From Mesorhizobium jarvisii (lineage in GTDB: Bacteria > Pseudomonadota > Alphaproteobacteria > Rhizobiales > Rhizobiaceae): a stretch of 64,000 bases of DNA. A program made the position numbers and the translations under genes. Under the pieces are notes generated by a model, which was not told the origin of the DNA, searched no databases, and saw only the letters and a program-made list of their open reading frames with translations. Positions 35,366 to 44,651 of the stretch are shown piece by piece (within the stretch, counting starts at the first letter, position 1; every line of letters begins with the position of its first letter). The stretch spans positions 56,051 through 120,050 of the forward strand of contig NZ_QZXA01000014.1 in assembly GCF_003601985.1 (NCBI RefSeq), in the 5' to 3' direction.

Positions 35366-35614
35366 GCTTGCCCACTCCGTTCGCCATTTCAGGTCGACGC
35401 CCTGGGTCACGACTTCGGCGTCGTAGCCGCATGAGGCGGCGGCTTTCGCAGCCTTGACGGCGGCCAATACGGCATCGCTGTTGGAATCGTATGGGTATTC
35501 CTTCCCGTCGTAACGGATCTTCCAGCGGTCCCCCTCTTTGAAAACGTAATACTTCGCAGCCGTAATAGCTACTCCCCGGAATGAAGCTTGAAACACTTTC
35601 ATGCAGCAAATCAT
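35363..35614 (-). CDS. DUF2188-like small protein
   Basis: An 83-residue protein whose core (AKYYVFKEGDRWKIRYDGKE, then YPYDSNSDAVLAAVKAAKAA) resembles DUF2188 proteins, small beta-alpha proteins of unknown function. ATG 35614 follows GAGAGG; a second ATG lies four codons later. The longer frame up to 35794 has no ribosome site. Confidence 0.6.
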   Translation of the reverse strand: MICCMKVFQASFRGVAITAAKYYVFKEGDRWKIRYDGKEYPYDSNSDAVLAAVKAAKAAASCGYDAEVVTQGVDLKWRTEWAS

Positions 35615-36017
35615 GGCAGTAACCTCTCTACAAGTTGGCATCCGTCCAGAACGAAGAAGACCATCCAGGCCCCTCCCCCAAAGGATATCAGTTTTGGAAA
35701 GCGCATCAGCTCTCACGGCCGCGGCCCGATATTCGTCAATGCGGAATGGGATGCTGGACGCCAATATTTCCAATGAGTCGACGCCGATGCCCACCCCGCA
35801 ATTTCGGGTGATCGGCCGTGTATATCAGCCGCGAAGATTTTTTCAGCACATCACCAGCCAGTTCGAGGAAATTGTCCGACGAAGGAATTCAATGGCGCCC
35901 CCCGCGAATCTGGGTGAACGCCAACATCATCGCGCGAGAAGCCAGGCTTGCGCAGACGTGCTTGCCGGCTGCGGTCGCCCACTGCCATTCAAGACAGTGT
36001 CCTCCTGGTCCGAGACC
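35615..36017. other. Gap without a recognisable gene
   Basis: No supported feature on either strand. Confidence 0.4.
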
Positions 36018-36617
36018 TTAGCGCTTCCAACTCGTCATCAGGGAACCCTTGCTTCCATATAAGGGGTCGTTACGAGGACGAACAACGGTTGGGATGGTCG
36101 CGACCGCATCATCGTGTTCGTCCTTGGTGGTGCATTCGTCGTAAGTGCCGAACCGAGGATATGCGCCTACAACCAAAAAATCATCGGATGAAGACAGACA
36201 TTGGTGCCCGGTCCCGGCTGGGAGAATCGCCACGTCGCCGGCCTTCACCTTCAACGTCCGCCCCTTCTTGCCGCCAAACCGGACCTTGGCCGTCCCGCGC
36301 GCCACCCCTAGGACCTCGTGTATTCGCGAATGGTAGTGGACGTAGTCATAGATGCCATTTCGCCAGCTATCGCCCCAACCGTTTCTTTTGAAAATCACCT
36401 CCATGACGGCCGCCGGATCAAGCCTCTCCGGCAGCTTCACCGCACCGCGATAAAAAACAAGCGGCCATGATGGATGATTGGGCACCAGCCCGTCGTCATC
36501 AAACCGGAACTCATTCGGTTTTCGCTGCCTCACGAAGGCGGCGACTTCTTCCTCGCCCGGAGTTGCGAAACCGGTGATGGTCTCGATCGCTTTTCTGGTG
36601 GTTTGTAGAATGCTCAT
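36018..36617 (-). CDS. Cupin-domain protein (YjlB-like)
   Basis: A 199-residue single-domain cupin. The metal-binding first motif is around DYVHYHSRIHEVLGVARGTA, and the second is KAGDVAILPAGTGHQCL, giving His residues and an acidic partner. This is the YjlB-like group, whose substrate is unknown. ATG 36617 has GGAG upstream and an EcfG-type promoter 44 bases before it; the longer frame to 36719 would cross that promoter. Confidence 0.82.
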   Translation of the reverse strand: MSILQTTRKAIETITGFATPGEEEVAAFVRQRKPNEFRFDDDGLVPNHPSWPLVFYRGAVKLPERLDPAAVMEVIFKRNGWGDSWRNGIYDYVHYHSRIHEVLGVARGTAKVRFGGKKGRTLKVKAGDVAILPAGTGHQCLSSSDDFLVVGAYPRFGTYDECTTKDEHDDAVATIPTVVRPRNDPLYGSKGSLMTSWKR

Positions 36618-36660
36618 CGATGCGGTCTCCGCCGGATAGATGCAAACACGTTTCGGTTTT

Positions 36661-36686
36661 AACATGCCTACAGGTCCGGCGGTTCC
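36661..36686 (-). promoter_or_regulatory. EcfG-type stress promoter
   Basis: Minus strand GGAAC (36682-36686), 17 bases, TGTT (36661-36664), ahead of the cupin gene. The first -10 base departs from consensus. Confidence 0.5.
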
Positions 36687-37728
36687 TCCCGCTTTGGCAG
36701 GCCGAGCTCCGGTTGCCATCCAATGGAAGGGCTGAATCTGGTGGATTTCCCGACAAAGAATGACAAAGAATGATGACGTTGAAGACCTTTTTTTGCGGCC
36801 GGCATGTCCAGCTCAGACGTCCCGCAGCGCTTAACGCCCGATGACCTGACCAATAATCTCGTCGCTGGCCTTCGGTCCGCCAAATCTCTCTACCGGACTT
36901 CCGCGCAGTGTACGTTTTTAACCAACGAGTTGCCTGCCGTTCGGGGTGTTGTAGATTTGGCAGGCGGCAACCCCTCAAGAAGCCGTGGTGGCCGACGTGG
37001 GACTGGCAGGCTTCACCGGCATTTCCCTCCCCGCGTCGGTCATTCGGGCCAATTGGGCTAAATTCACCGTCAGTCCAATCTCAGCTGCCGGTCTTCGGAT
37101 TGCGGCGGCAACTCCGCGGTGGCCGTGCTTTACGCGCTGGACGACAAGCCTCGCTGAAAACCTTTGCCTTGGATGTAGAAGAGCGTCACGGCGATGGTTG
37201 CATCGAGGTTCACCCCCCTGCCCCGCCCAGTATAGAGGCAACGAAACGCACCGTCGCTCGTTGACGTCGTGCTGGGTTGATCCCTAGCCACTCCAGACCC
37301 TGCCCGCTGCCGATCGGTGGCGGGCCTTTTTGAAGAGCGTGACGGAACCCGATTTTTCACAACCAGTTACATACGGCGGCAGCGTCCCCTCGCGCTGCTG
37401 GCCATGGGCGTGAAGCCTTGGCCGGGCCCGCATCGCCTTGCCAGTGGTGCGGGCCAACAAAGGCTGGAAGGGCAGCCCATCGGTAGCGCGGATGGCTGAA
37501 GATTTCCCGCCATACTTAGGAGGCATTTGCGGGCGATCCAGTTCGTTGGCGGAGGTCGCCAGATTTCGGCATGACAAACGCGGCCCCGTGATTTGGATAG
37601 CGCGGTTTCTCGCCAGGGCATCGAGCGGCTGCCACCCAAAATAGGCGTCGCCCATGACGCCGTAATGGGGCCGTGCCGGCCGTCGACGGCTATTACCCCC
37701 CCCGGTGATCGTGACTACAAAGGCGCCT
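36687..37728. other. Gap of about 1 kb without a recognisable gene
   Basis: No frame shows a domain I recognise. The only clear signal is the terminator at 37302-37330. Confidence 0.4.
37302..37330 (+). terminator. Rho-independent terminator
   Basis: Stem GCCCGC/GCGGGC (37302-37307 with 37320-37325) around an internal CCGATCGG palindrome, followed by CTTTTT. It reads on the plus strand, but no plus-strand gene ends near it, so it may end a small RNA or a lost gene. Confidence 0.6.
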
Positions 37729-38061
37729 TTACATGCCAATCTTCGCTTGGGGCCGCTCAGCCTCCCGCTGGCGCTCAATTTCCTCTGGTTCCTTCTTGTC
37801 GATCTGTGTCAGTTCGTCTCTGGCCGCGCTATTGGCGCGCAACAGTTCGTCCAATTTTGACTGTATGGCCTGGGTATCCCGATGTTCTGCTCTTTGTATG
37901 AAAAGGGTCATCGCCCAAGTGGCCAATGTCGCGGCGCCGTGCCAATCAAAGCTGCTGCGTTCGAAAATAATCCACAGCACGGCGTAGACCACCAGGATCA
38001 GAAATGCCCATGGCCTCGCGGTCAGTGTACCGGCTTGCGTGATGATGCTGGAGGCATTCAT
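37729..38061 (-). CDS. Low-affinity iron permease-family protein
   Basis: A 110-residue inner-membrane protein with two membrane segments (AFLILVVYAVLWIIFE; GAATLATWAMTLFI) followed by IQRAEHRDTQAIQSKLDELL, the signature of the bacterial 'low affinity iron permease' family. That name comes from a yeast protein; transport in bacteria is unproven. ATG 38061 is preferred over TTG 38088, because the -10 element of an EcfG-type promoter covers 38087-38090. Confidence 0.8.
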   Translation of the reverse strand: MNASSIITQAGTLTARPWAFLILVVYAVLWIIFERSSFDWHGAATLATWAMTLFIQRAEHRDTQAIQSKLDELLRANSAARDELTQIDKKEPEEIERQREAERPQAKIGM

Positions 38062-38086
38062 TTCCCGATTCCAATCTTGTTTTTTC

Positions 38087-38111
38087 AACCAGTTTGGGGA
38101 AAGTTTGTTCC
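38087..38111 (-). promoter_or_regulatory. EcfG-type stress promoter
   Basis: Minus strand GGAAC (38107-38111), 16 bases, GGTT (38087-38090), upstream of the iron-permease-family gene. It overlaps an alternative TTG start and thereby argues against it. Confidence 0.55.
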
Positions 38112-38338
38112 GTCGTCGTCCTCGGCGAACTTCCCCATGCGTTGAGATAGAAGTGGGTCCGTACTGCCTGCCAGGGCTTGGTCTGGCCGAATCAGGGCGG
38201 TCAAACGCAACGAGCGTTTGACCGTGCGCGGGTTGCTGGATCGATCCGGCAACGCGTCGACGCGAGGTTCGGTTATTTGTCGCCGCATAGTCCGTTGAAA
38301 AGATCCGTGGGATGATCCTTTCGACTCCATTGCTGCTA

Positions 38339-39157
38339 TCAGGCGGCTGCTGCGATGGCCGACGCGAAGTTGCGATATGGGCGAAGTGGACGGCCCAGAA
38401 GCGCAGTCACGCGCTCAGGCGCATGTCGTAGGCCATCCAAGGCGGGCAGGAACTGCTTGAGATTTTGCTCAAAGCCTTCTGCATTGTCGCCACCATAATT
38501 GATCGGGCGGGCGAGCACGTCGGACCAGATGGCGGCGATATCCGTCCCAGTCAGTGTCTGCGGACCGACGAGGTTGATCCGGTCGAGCGCAAGCGGCTCT
38601 ACGGACTGTTCGCGGCGCAGCAGCTCAAGGGCAGCGATCTCGGCTATATCACGGACATCAATCATGGCGAGACCCTTGGCGCCGATCGGCATTGGGTAGG
38701 TGCCGTAGCCAGTGATGGCGTCTTCGATCATCAGATCGTTCTGGATGAAGTAGGCGGGGCGCAGGATCGTGGCCTTGAAGTCCATCTGCTCGATCATTCG
38801 CTCGACGCCGAACTTGCCCGCGAAATGCGGCACGTTCACATAGACGTCAGCGTGGATCACCGACAGATAGACGATGCGCTCGATGCCGGACGATCGGGCG
38901 ACGTTGAGCGCAATCAACGCTTGGGTGAATTCGTCCGGCACCACGGCGTTCAAGAGAAACAGGGTGGAAATGCCTGACATGGCCTTGCGCAGCGAATCGA
39001 CATCGAGAAAGTCGCCTTGCGCGACGGATACGCCTTCCGGGAAGCTGGCTTTCGATCGATCGCGCACGAGAGCACGGACATCAGCGCTGCGCTTGACGAG
39101 GTGTTCGACGACTTGGCGGCCAATATTGCCTGTGGCGCCGGTAACGAGAATGGTCAT
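38339..39157 (-). CDS. NmrA/SDR-type NAD(P)-binding protein
   Basis: A 272-residue atypical short-chain dehydrogenase of the NmrA / quinone-reductase-2 group. The nucleotide-binding motif TGATGNIG is at residues 6-13; other stretches are VRALVRDRSKASFPEGV and FKATILRPAYFIQNDLM. ATG 39157 has CAGGAG eight bases upstream. It is divergent from a LysR regulator, which probably controls it. Such pairs often respond to redox-active or electrophilic compounds. Confidence 0.87.
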   Translation of the reverse strand: MTILVTGATGNIGRQVVEHLVKRSADVRALVRDRSKASFPEGVSVAQGDFLDVDSLRKAMSGISTLFLLNAVVPDEFTQALIALNVARSSGIERIVYLSVIHADVYVNVPHFAGKFGVERMIEQMDFKATILRPAYFIQNDLMIEDAITGYGTYPMPIGAKGLAMIDVRDIAEIAALELLRREQSVEPLALDRINLVGPQTLTGTDIAAIWSDVLARPINYGGDNAEGFEQNLKQFLPALDGLRHAPERVTALLGRPLRPYRNFASAIAAAA

Positions 39158-39259
39158 GAAATTTCTCCTGTTGGTTGCTTGACACCTCCAATATGTGTGG
39201 CTCACTGAGAGCGTAATAGACGGAAATTTTAGACGCACTGTCCCACTCGTGGAACACTC

Positions 39260-40153
39260 ATGGATCTTCTTGCCCTCGCCGATTTCAATCTCGTTGCCCG
39301 CCATGGAGGCTTCGGCAAAGCGGCAAGAGCCACCGGACGGCCCAAGGCAACGCTGTCCCGGCGTGTTGGAGAATTGGAAAGCAGCCTTGATCTACGCCTG
39401 TTTGAGCGGGGTGCGCGTAACCTGAAGCTGACCGAAGAAGGACGGGCGCTCTTCGAGCGGACGGGGGCGTTGCTCACCGAACTGGACGAGACGGCTTCGT
39501 CGATTGCCTCGGGCGGTCAAAGTCCCAAAGGCAGGTTGCGGATCAGCGCACCTTTACATTTTTCGCAGACCGCAATGGGGAAGATCGGCGCGGGGTTTGC
39601 CCTCAAATACCCGGAGGTGACGCTTGAAGTCACGACTGAGGATCGGCCTGTCGACATGATCGAGGAAGGCTACGATCTGGTAATCCGGGTCAATCCAGAT
39701 CCCGACGAAAGCCTGGTCGGACGGGCGTTTCTCCGCGACCGTCTGGTTGTTGTGGCGAGCCCCGACCTTCCTCGCACGACCCGTGAGCGTGCCGCTCCTG
39801 GCGTTGCGCGCGGGGCGGGCGAACTGCAAACATGGCACGTAAAGACACAAGGTGGCCGGTCAACAATTACAATCGAGCCGGTTCTCGTTTTGTCAACGCT
39901 CATCATGGTTCGGGATGCCGTGCGAGCCGGCGTCGGTGCAGGACGGCTCCCCATTTCTTTGGTTGCCCACGACCTCGCTGACGGCACGCTGGTGAGTTGG
40001 GGGGATATTGATGGCTCCGAAATCTCACTATGGACGCTCTACCCATCGCGGCGGCTGCTCAGCGCGCGCGTGTCGGCGTTCTTGGGCTTTTTGAAACAGG
40101 CCTTCCCGAATGGCACGCCGGACGAACTGGCCGCGTATATTGGCAGGGGATAA
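39260..40153 (+). CDS. LysR-family transcriptional regulator
   Basis: A 297-residue LysR regulator. The N-terminal winged helix-turn-helix is ADFNLVARHGGFGKAARATG then KATLSRRVGELESSL (residues 7-45); the effector domain starts near GRLRISAPLHFSQ. The stretch around residues 170-200 (RTTRERAAPGVARGAGELQT) is shorter than in relatives but the frame stays open. The 102-base region shared with the divergent NmrA-like gene likely holds its operator. Confidence 0.88.
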   Translation: MDLLALADFNLVARHGGFGKAARATGRPKATLSRRVGELESSLDLRLFERGARNLKLTEEGRALFERTGALLTELDETASSIASGGQSPKGRLRISAPLHFSQTAMGKIGAGFALKYPEVTLEVTTEDRPVDMIEEGYDLVIRVNPDPDESLVGRAFLRDRLVVVASPDLPRTTRERAAPGVARGAGELQTWHVKTQGGRSTITIEPVLVLSTLIMVRDAVRAGVGAGRLPISLVAHDLADGTLVSWGDIDGSEISLWTLYPSRRLLSARVSAFLGFLKQAFPNGTPDELAAYIGRG

Positions 40154-40360
40154 CTTAGGGTCTTTTCGCGCCGCCCGACGATTTTAGCCAATAAAACCCT
40201 GAAAGCCGGTGAGCGCTCCTCGCCTTGGCGTCTCGCTATCCGCGGCCAGGTCTAGCCGTATTCAAGGGCAGGCCGAGGTGGTGCGTCAGGGACAGTGACC
40301 CGCAGAATCGAGCCGGGTACTGGTGCGGCGCATCCATGGAAGGGACGGAACGAATTGCAT

Positions 40361-40385
40361 GGAACAATCGCATCGGCGGACCGTT
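40361..40385 (+). promoter_or_regulatory. EcfG-type stress promoter of otsA
   Basis: GGAAC (40361-40365), 16 bases, CGTT (40382-40385), a full consensus match. It lies inside the open frame that continues into otsA, so the true start must be downstream. Confidence 0.72.
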
Positions 40386-40416
40386 CTCAGGCGATCTTCA
40401 GGCTCAGGATTTTCTC

Positions 40417-41907
40417 GTGTTGCAGCCACCGAACGAAACCCATGACGAGGCTTCGCAGACGGTTTGCGATTTCGCAGAGCGTGAGGCCGCGTTGGGCGAT
40501 CGACACACCACCAATGATGCCAGATCGCGACGTCTGGTTGTCGTCTCGAATCGGCTCGGCAACGTACGCGATCTGGCGCAAGCCGGCGGGCTTACGGCGG
40601 GCATCCTCGACGCCTTGGCCGAGCGTGGAGGGCTGTGGCTAGGAGCAAGCGAAGAGCACCATGGTTCAGCCGCGAGCGACGAACCGCTCATCCACCTCGA
40701 ACGCGTCGGCAAGATCGAGACGGCCGCACTGACGCTGCCGCAGCAGGAGTATTCGCTCTACTACAACGGCTATGCCAACAGTACGCTTTGGCCGCTCTTC
40801 CACTATAGGCTCGACCTCGTACAGCACCGCAGCGAGTTTCTGCACGCGTACAGGCAGATCAATGCGCGCTTTGCCCAGGCACTCGCGCGCTTGCTGTCAG
40901 GCAATGATGACCTGATCTGGGTTCATGACTACCACCTTATCCCCCTGGCTGCGGCGTTGCGGCGGCTCGGATTGGGAAATCGGATCGGTTTTTTCCTCCA
41001 TATACCGTTCCCGCCGCCGGACCTGTTTGTCGCCACTCCTGACCATGGAGAACTTATCGCTGATCTGCTGCAATACGACGTGCTGGGTTTCCAGACCGCG
41101 ACCGACGTAACGAATTTTCGACGCTCCGCTCGGGCGACAGGTTCGACCACCTTCGACGCCGGCGGCGTAGCCCAAAGCAGCGGCCGGACCGTCCTGTCGA
41201 GAAGCTTTCCGATAGGCATCGATGTCGACGCCTTCGCACGCATGGCAAATGAGGCGGCAGAGGATGTTCAGATCGATTCCATGCGCCGCCAGATTCTTGG
41301 TCTCAAGCAGATCATCGGCGTCGACCGGCTGGATTACTCCAAAGGACTGCCCGGCCGCATGCAGGCTTTTGCGCGCCTTCTCGAAAAGCACCCCGAACAC
41401 GAGCGGGCGGTAACCTATCTGCAGATAGCGTCGCCCACGCGAGAAGAGGTCGCAGCGTATGCCGAAATACGCGCGCAACTCGAGGCAACGGCTGGCTCCG
41501 TGAACGGAAAATACGCGGATTTGACCTGGACGCCGATCCGCTACATCCACCGCACCGTTCCGCGCTCGCGCCTGGCCGGTCTGTTGCGCGCCAGTCAGGT
41601 CGGGCTTGTCACGCCCCTGCGTGATGGAATGAACCTCGTCGCAAAAGAATACATTGCCGCCCAGGATCCAGCCGATCCCGGGGTCCTCGTGTTGTCGCGT
41701 TTTGCCGGCGCGGCTGAAGAACTCGCGCAATCCTTGATCGTGAACCCGTATGCGGTCGACGAGGTTGCTGACGCGATAGCAAAAGCGCTGGCCATGCCGC
41801 TTGAGGAAAGAATTGCAAGACACGGTGCTCTGATCGAACGCATCCGGCGCAATGACGCGGCACAATGGCGGAAGTCATTTCTCGAGGCGCTGGCGAACAG
41901 GATCTAG
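40417..41907 (+). CDS. otsA: Trehalose-6-phosphate synthase
   Basis: A GT20 glycosyltransferase making trehalose 6-phosphate from UDP-glucose and glucose 6-phosphate. Family landmarks are RRLVVVSNRLGN, VHDYHLIPLAAALRRLG, IGFFLHIPFPPPD, GVDRLDYSKGLPGRMQAF and TPLRDGMNLVAKEYIAAQ. The frame is open from TTG 40225, but a consensus EcfG promoter at 40361-40385 rules out the first 60 codons. GTG 40417 is my choice; TTG 40492 (GAGG before it, 471 residues, the usual family length) is a good alternative. No otsB phosphatase gene is present. Trehalose synthesis under EcfG control is known in rhizobia. Confidence 0.9.
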   Translation: MLQPPNETHDEASQTVCDFAEREAALGDRHTTNDARSRRLVVVSNRLGNVRDLAQAGGLTAGILDALAERGGLWLGASEEHHGSAASDEPLIHLERVGKIETAALTLPQQEYSLYYNGYANSTLWPLFHYRLDLVQHRSEFLHAYRQINARFAQALARLLSGNDDLIWVHDYHLIPLAAALRRLGLGNRIGFFLHIPFPPPDLFVATPDHGELIADLLQYDVLGFQTATDVTNFRRSARATGSTTFDAGGVAQSSGRTVLSRSFPIGIDVDAFARMANEAAEDVQIDSMRRQILGLKQIIGVDRLDYSKGLPGRMQAFARLLEKHPEHERAVTYLQIASPTREEVAAYAEIRAQLEATAGSVNGKYADLTWTPIRYIHRTVPRSRLAGLLRASQVGLVTPLRDGMNLVAKEYIAAQDPADPGVLVLSRFAGAAEELAQSLIVNPYAVDEVADAIAKALAMPLEERIARHGALIERIRRNDAAQWRKSFLEALANRI

Positions 41908-42288
41908 CCCTGGCCTGGCGGGGAACCGACCGGACATCCTCATCGCGCACCGGTTCCAGACTCTCTGGCGAGATTTTCGTCAGCGGCATGAAACGAGTGC
42001 CATTCTGCGACGTTGCCGCTGCAGGTGAAGATATACGGGAATAGCGCCATGAAGCTATCGCTGTTGCAATTTCATGAACTTGCAGCGCCACGCGGAGAGG
42101 GGTTGCATCCGATTTTCTTGCAGCACCGGTTGACCAATCCGCCGGACCTTGTCGCGCTGCCGATTGTTGAGGTTGGCCAGGAACGGACCCCACGCCCCGT
42201 GCTCCGCCTGGTCCGACCTCAGTCGGCAGACAGCTGAGGGAGCTCGGCTGGCCGTGGCGTGCGGCTGGGATTTAAGGTGGAGGTAAGT
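41908..42288. other. Gap without a convincing gene
   Basis: A plus frame at 42049-42237 (MKLSLLQFHELAAPRGEG) is open but unsupported by motif or ribosome site. Nothing else seen. Confidence 0.35.
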
Positions 42289-42519
42289 ATGACCATGACA
42301 CGCCAGGACGTTGTCTCGGTCCTCGGACCCGTCGACGAAGCAACGATTGCCGAAATCATCGCGTCCGGTGCCTCGCTCGAGGAGTTGAGAGAGGCATGGG
42401 CGTGGACCTTCGGGGATGAGGCGTTGATGAGCCAGGGACGCCCATTGCCAGGAACACGGGTAGCAGGCTTGATCGACCTGATCGAGCCCGATGATGAAGG
42501 CGATATCAGGCCCAGCTGA
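42289..42519 (+). CDS. Small conserved-looking protein, unknown function
   Basis: A 76-residue acidic protein: MTMTRQDVVSVLGPVDEATI, then ASGASLEELREAWAWTFGDE and a C-terminal IDLIEPDDEGD. GGAGG precedes ATG 42289, which decides it over the upstream in-frame start at 42259. No domain name recognised. Confidence 0.6.
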   Translation: MTMTRQDVVSVLGPVDEATIAEIIASGASLEELREAWAWTFGDEALMSQGRPLPGTRVAGLIDLIEPDDEGDIRPS

Positions 42520-42682
42520 ATCCGGACGCCGACGAATGATCAGGGGTTCGGTCGCGCCGTTCAAGGTCTTCTTGATTGTCTCGCAGATTTGGTAGGCCTC
42601 GCCCGCTTGAGCCGCGGTGCGATCGGCGGGCAGTGCAGGCCGCCCGTTCATAGACCAGGGCGGCCTCCACCGACCTGGCAGT

Positions 42683-42904
42683 TCATTTGCAGGCAGCCAG
42701 TTCCTTCAGCGCCTTTTCGGCATTGGCCTTGCTTGTATATGTCTTATTGCCGGCATCGGTCAGTTTTGTGCCGTCCGGCTTTTTGCTCACAACCTCGCAC
42801 TTCTTGGTCGCCGCATCCTTAGCAACCCAGTACTCCGTGGCTGCAACAGCAGGCATGGTGAAAATGGCGACAAGTGCACTGGCAATAGCGGCTTTGCGGA
42901 TCAT
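42683..42904 (-). CDS. Small exported protein (paralogue of 28331-28555)
   Basis: A 73-residue protein with signal peptide MIRKAAIASALVAIFTMPAV then AAT, and a mature part EYWVAKDAATKKCEVVSKKP ending ALKELAACK with two cysteines. GGAGG lies seven bases before the ATG. The mature part is about half identical to the protein at 28331-28555, but here no consensus EcfG site is visible upstream. Function unknown. Confidence 0.75.
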   Translation of the reverse strand: MIRKAAIASALVAIFTMPAVAATEYWVAKDAATKKCEVVSKKPDGTKLTDAGNKTYTSKANAEKALKELAACK

Positions 42905-43197
42905 TGCTAACCTCCATTCAATGTCAGCCCAAAAAAGGGCGCATTGCATTTTGATCGCCAACGATTTTGGCACGATTTTGACGTTACACCACGGCACGTT
43001 TGCGCCTGCGTTGGTCGACATAAAAGGATGAAAGTCCTGAGCCATCACACGGCGCGCTGGGCGTTCCTGTCGAGTCCGAAGCGACCTGCCAACCAGCGGA
43101 CAGGCACGGAACGTCGCCACGAACGAAGCATACCAACAAGCTTGCGGCGCGACTCGATCCGGCCGGCTCGCCCTCGTTGGCTAAGCGGTGACCCTGA
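42905..43197. other. Gap between small exported protein and Crp/Fnr genes
   Basis: Contains a GCCC-TTTTTT-GGGC hairpin near 42929-42942 in the leader of the small exported gene; otherwise nothing recognisable. Confidence 0.4.
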
Positions 43198-43917
43198 CTA
43201 TCTTGGCTCGTTCGTCATACTCAGGTAAGTTGGGTCAAACTCAGCCATTTGGGCGAGCAGTCGCCAGTCCACGATGGTGACCGTGTGGTTGGCCCAGTTG
43301 ACGGCCGCCGACTTTCTCAAGCTGCCAATGACTCGATTCATGTGGACCACGGACAGTCCCAACACGTCCGCCAATTCGGCCTGTGACAAGGGTAGATTGA
43401 AACTCGTTCCATTCGTGTGCCCGACGACCTGCAGACGTATAAACAATTCGCAGATCAGATGTGCCAAGTGGGAGACTTTCGATCGGCGTCCCATCGCGAC
43501 AATCCACTCCCGGTGGATGGCCGCGTCAACGAGGGTGTCAAGCCACAGCAACCGACCCAGGTGCGGCGCCTTCTCCGTGATGACGCGCAGCTTGGTGTGG
43601 TCCGCGAACATGACGCGGCACAATGATAAGGCCACAATCCCATGGTCCATGGTTTTGAGCAGGAACGCGTGGAGGTCCACAAAGTCTCCGGGCACCTGCA
43701 GGGACGTGAATTGCCGGCCACCGCTCTCCAGAACTTTGTAGCGCGCTGCTAGCCCCTCAACGAGCAACGTGCTGTAGATTGGCCGGGAGCCCTCAGACAC
43801 CAGGTCCTGTCCGACCGAAAATTCCTTTCCGCCCGATACGACCTGCGCCAGCATCGACCTTTCGGCATCAGAAAGAACATCGTGCTGGGCAAGCTGCAGG
43901 TACAGCGGTTCAAGCAT
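43198..43917 (-). CDS. Crp/Fnr-family transcriptional regulator
   Basis: A 239-residue regulator. The cyclic-nucleotide-binding-like domain covers about residues 10-130 (GKEFSVGQDLVSEGSRPIYS, VPGDFVDLHAFLL), and the C-terminal winged helix reads LPLSQAELADVLGLSVVHMN, then RVIGSLRKSAAV. It lacks the N-terminal cysteines of oxygen-sensing Fnr, so the signal is probably not oxygen through an iron-sulphur cluster. ATG 43917 is preferred over an in-frame start 20 codons upstream. Similar regulators are very common in Mesorhizobium. Confidence 0.87.
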   Translation of the reverse strand: MLEPLYLQLAQHDVLSDAERSMLAQVVSGGKEFSVGQDLVSEGSRPIYSTLLVEGLAARYKVLESGGRQFTSLQVPGDFVDLHAFLLKTMDHGIVALSLCRVMFADHTKLRVITEKAPHLGRLLWLDTLVDAAIHREWIVAMGRRSKVSHLAHLICELFIRLQVVGHTNGTSFNLPLSQAELADVLGLSVVHMNRVIGSLRKSAAVNWANHTVTIVDWRLLAQMAEFDPTYLSMTNEPR

Positions 43918-44038
43918 GGTCAATCCCCGGGGCCCGATTTTGTGAATCTGCCTGCATTTCGCGTAAAATGCCAGCATAACGAGGAACCAGACCGAAGAAG
44001 GGGTATTGATCTAGGTGCTCAGCCCAAGCGAGCGTTGA

Positions 44039-44284
44039 ATGGACCGGTATTTCTTTGACATCTACAACAGCGAGGGGCAGGTACTGGACGAGGAGGGCCA
44101 GTTGTTTGCCTCTAAGGAAAGTGCCAAGGACGAGGCCTTGCGTGTCCTCCAGGATGTCGCGCGCGACGAGATGCCCGATCGCGATCTTTTCAAACTGACC
44201 GTCAAAGTGCGGAGCGAGAATGGAGCAAAGGTGTTTGAAGCATCACTCATTTTGACCTCTGGCTGGACCGCCAAGCAGCCGTAG
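44039..44284 (+). CDS. DUF6894 protein
   Basis: An 81-residue protein of the DUF6894 family (MDRYFFDIYNSEGQVLDEEG, ALRVLQDVARDEMPD, VFEASLILT). These small proteins are abundant in rhizobia and of unknown function. A GGAAC box lies about 55 bases upstream but without a matching -10, so promoter assignment is open. Confidence 0.82.
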   Translation: MDRYFFDIYNSEGQVLDEEGQLFASKESAKDEALRVLQDVARDEMPDRDLFKLTVKVRSENGAKVFEASLILTSGWTAKQP

Positions 44285-44651
44285 GCGCGTTAATCGACAA
44301 GTAGCTGCCTCGGTAAAACAGGTCGGTCTCGATCTCGCTTCGGCGGGGACCAATAGCCCGCCAGGTTTCGGAGCGACGTTAGGTCAACGGCGCCACAGAG
44401 CCAAAGAACAACCGGACCTGAGCCGCGTGCCAAAGCGTTCGCGCTTTTTCAGATCAAGCTTGATTTCCTAGCCATCCAGTACAGCCTTTCATGCTTTATG
44501 TCTGCCATCACGTCCGCGCCACCTCCGGCGACGGCGCGGCCGACCAAGGCTCACGGCTTCATCCAGCGCTCCAAGGAAAAGGGACGCGATTCTGGTTCCA
44601 GGAAGGTCCTTGGAAAAGCCAACCCGTGCCCCAGGGAGCGGATCTGTTAAC
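44285..44651. other. Gap without a recognisable gene
   Basis: A short plus frame from 44499 (MSAITSAPPPATARPTKAHG, basic, about 50 residues) is possible but unsupported. Nothing else seen. Confidence 0.35.

Noticed and set aside
43990..44015. A possible EcfG site before the DUF6894 gene
   Set aside because: GGAAC-N16 is followed by TATT, not nGTT.
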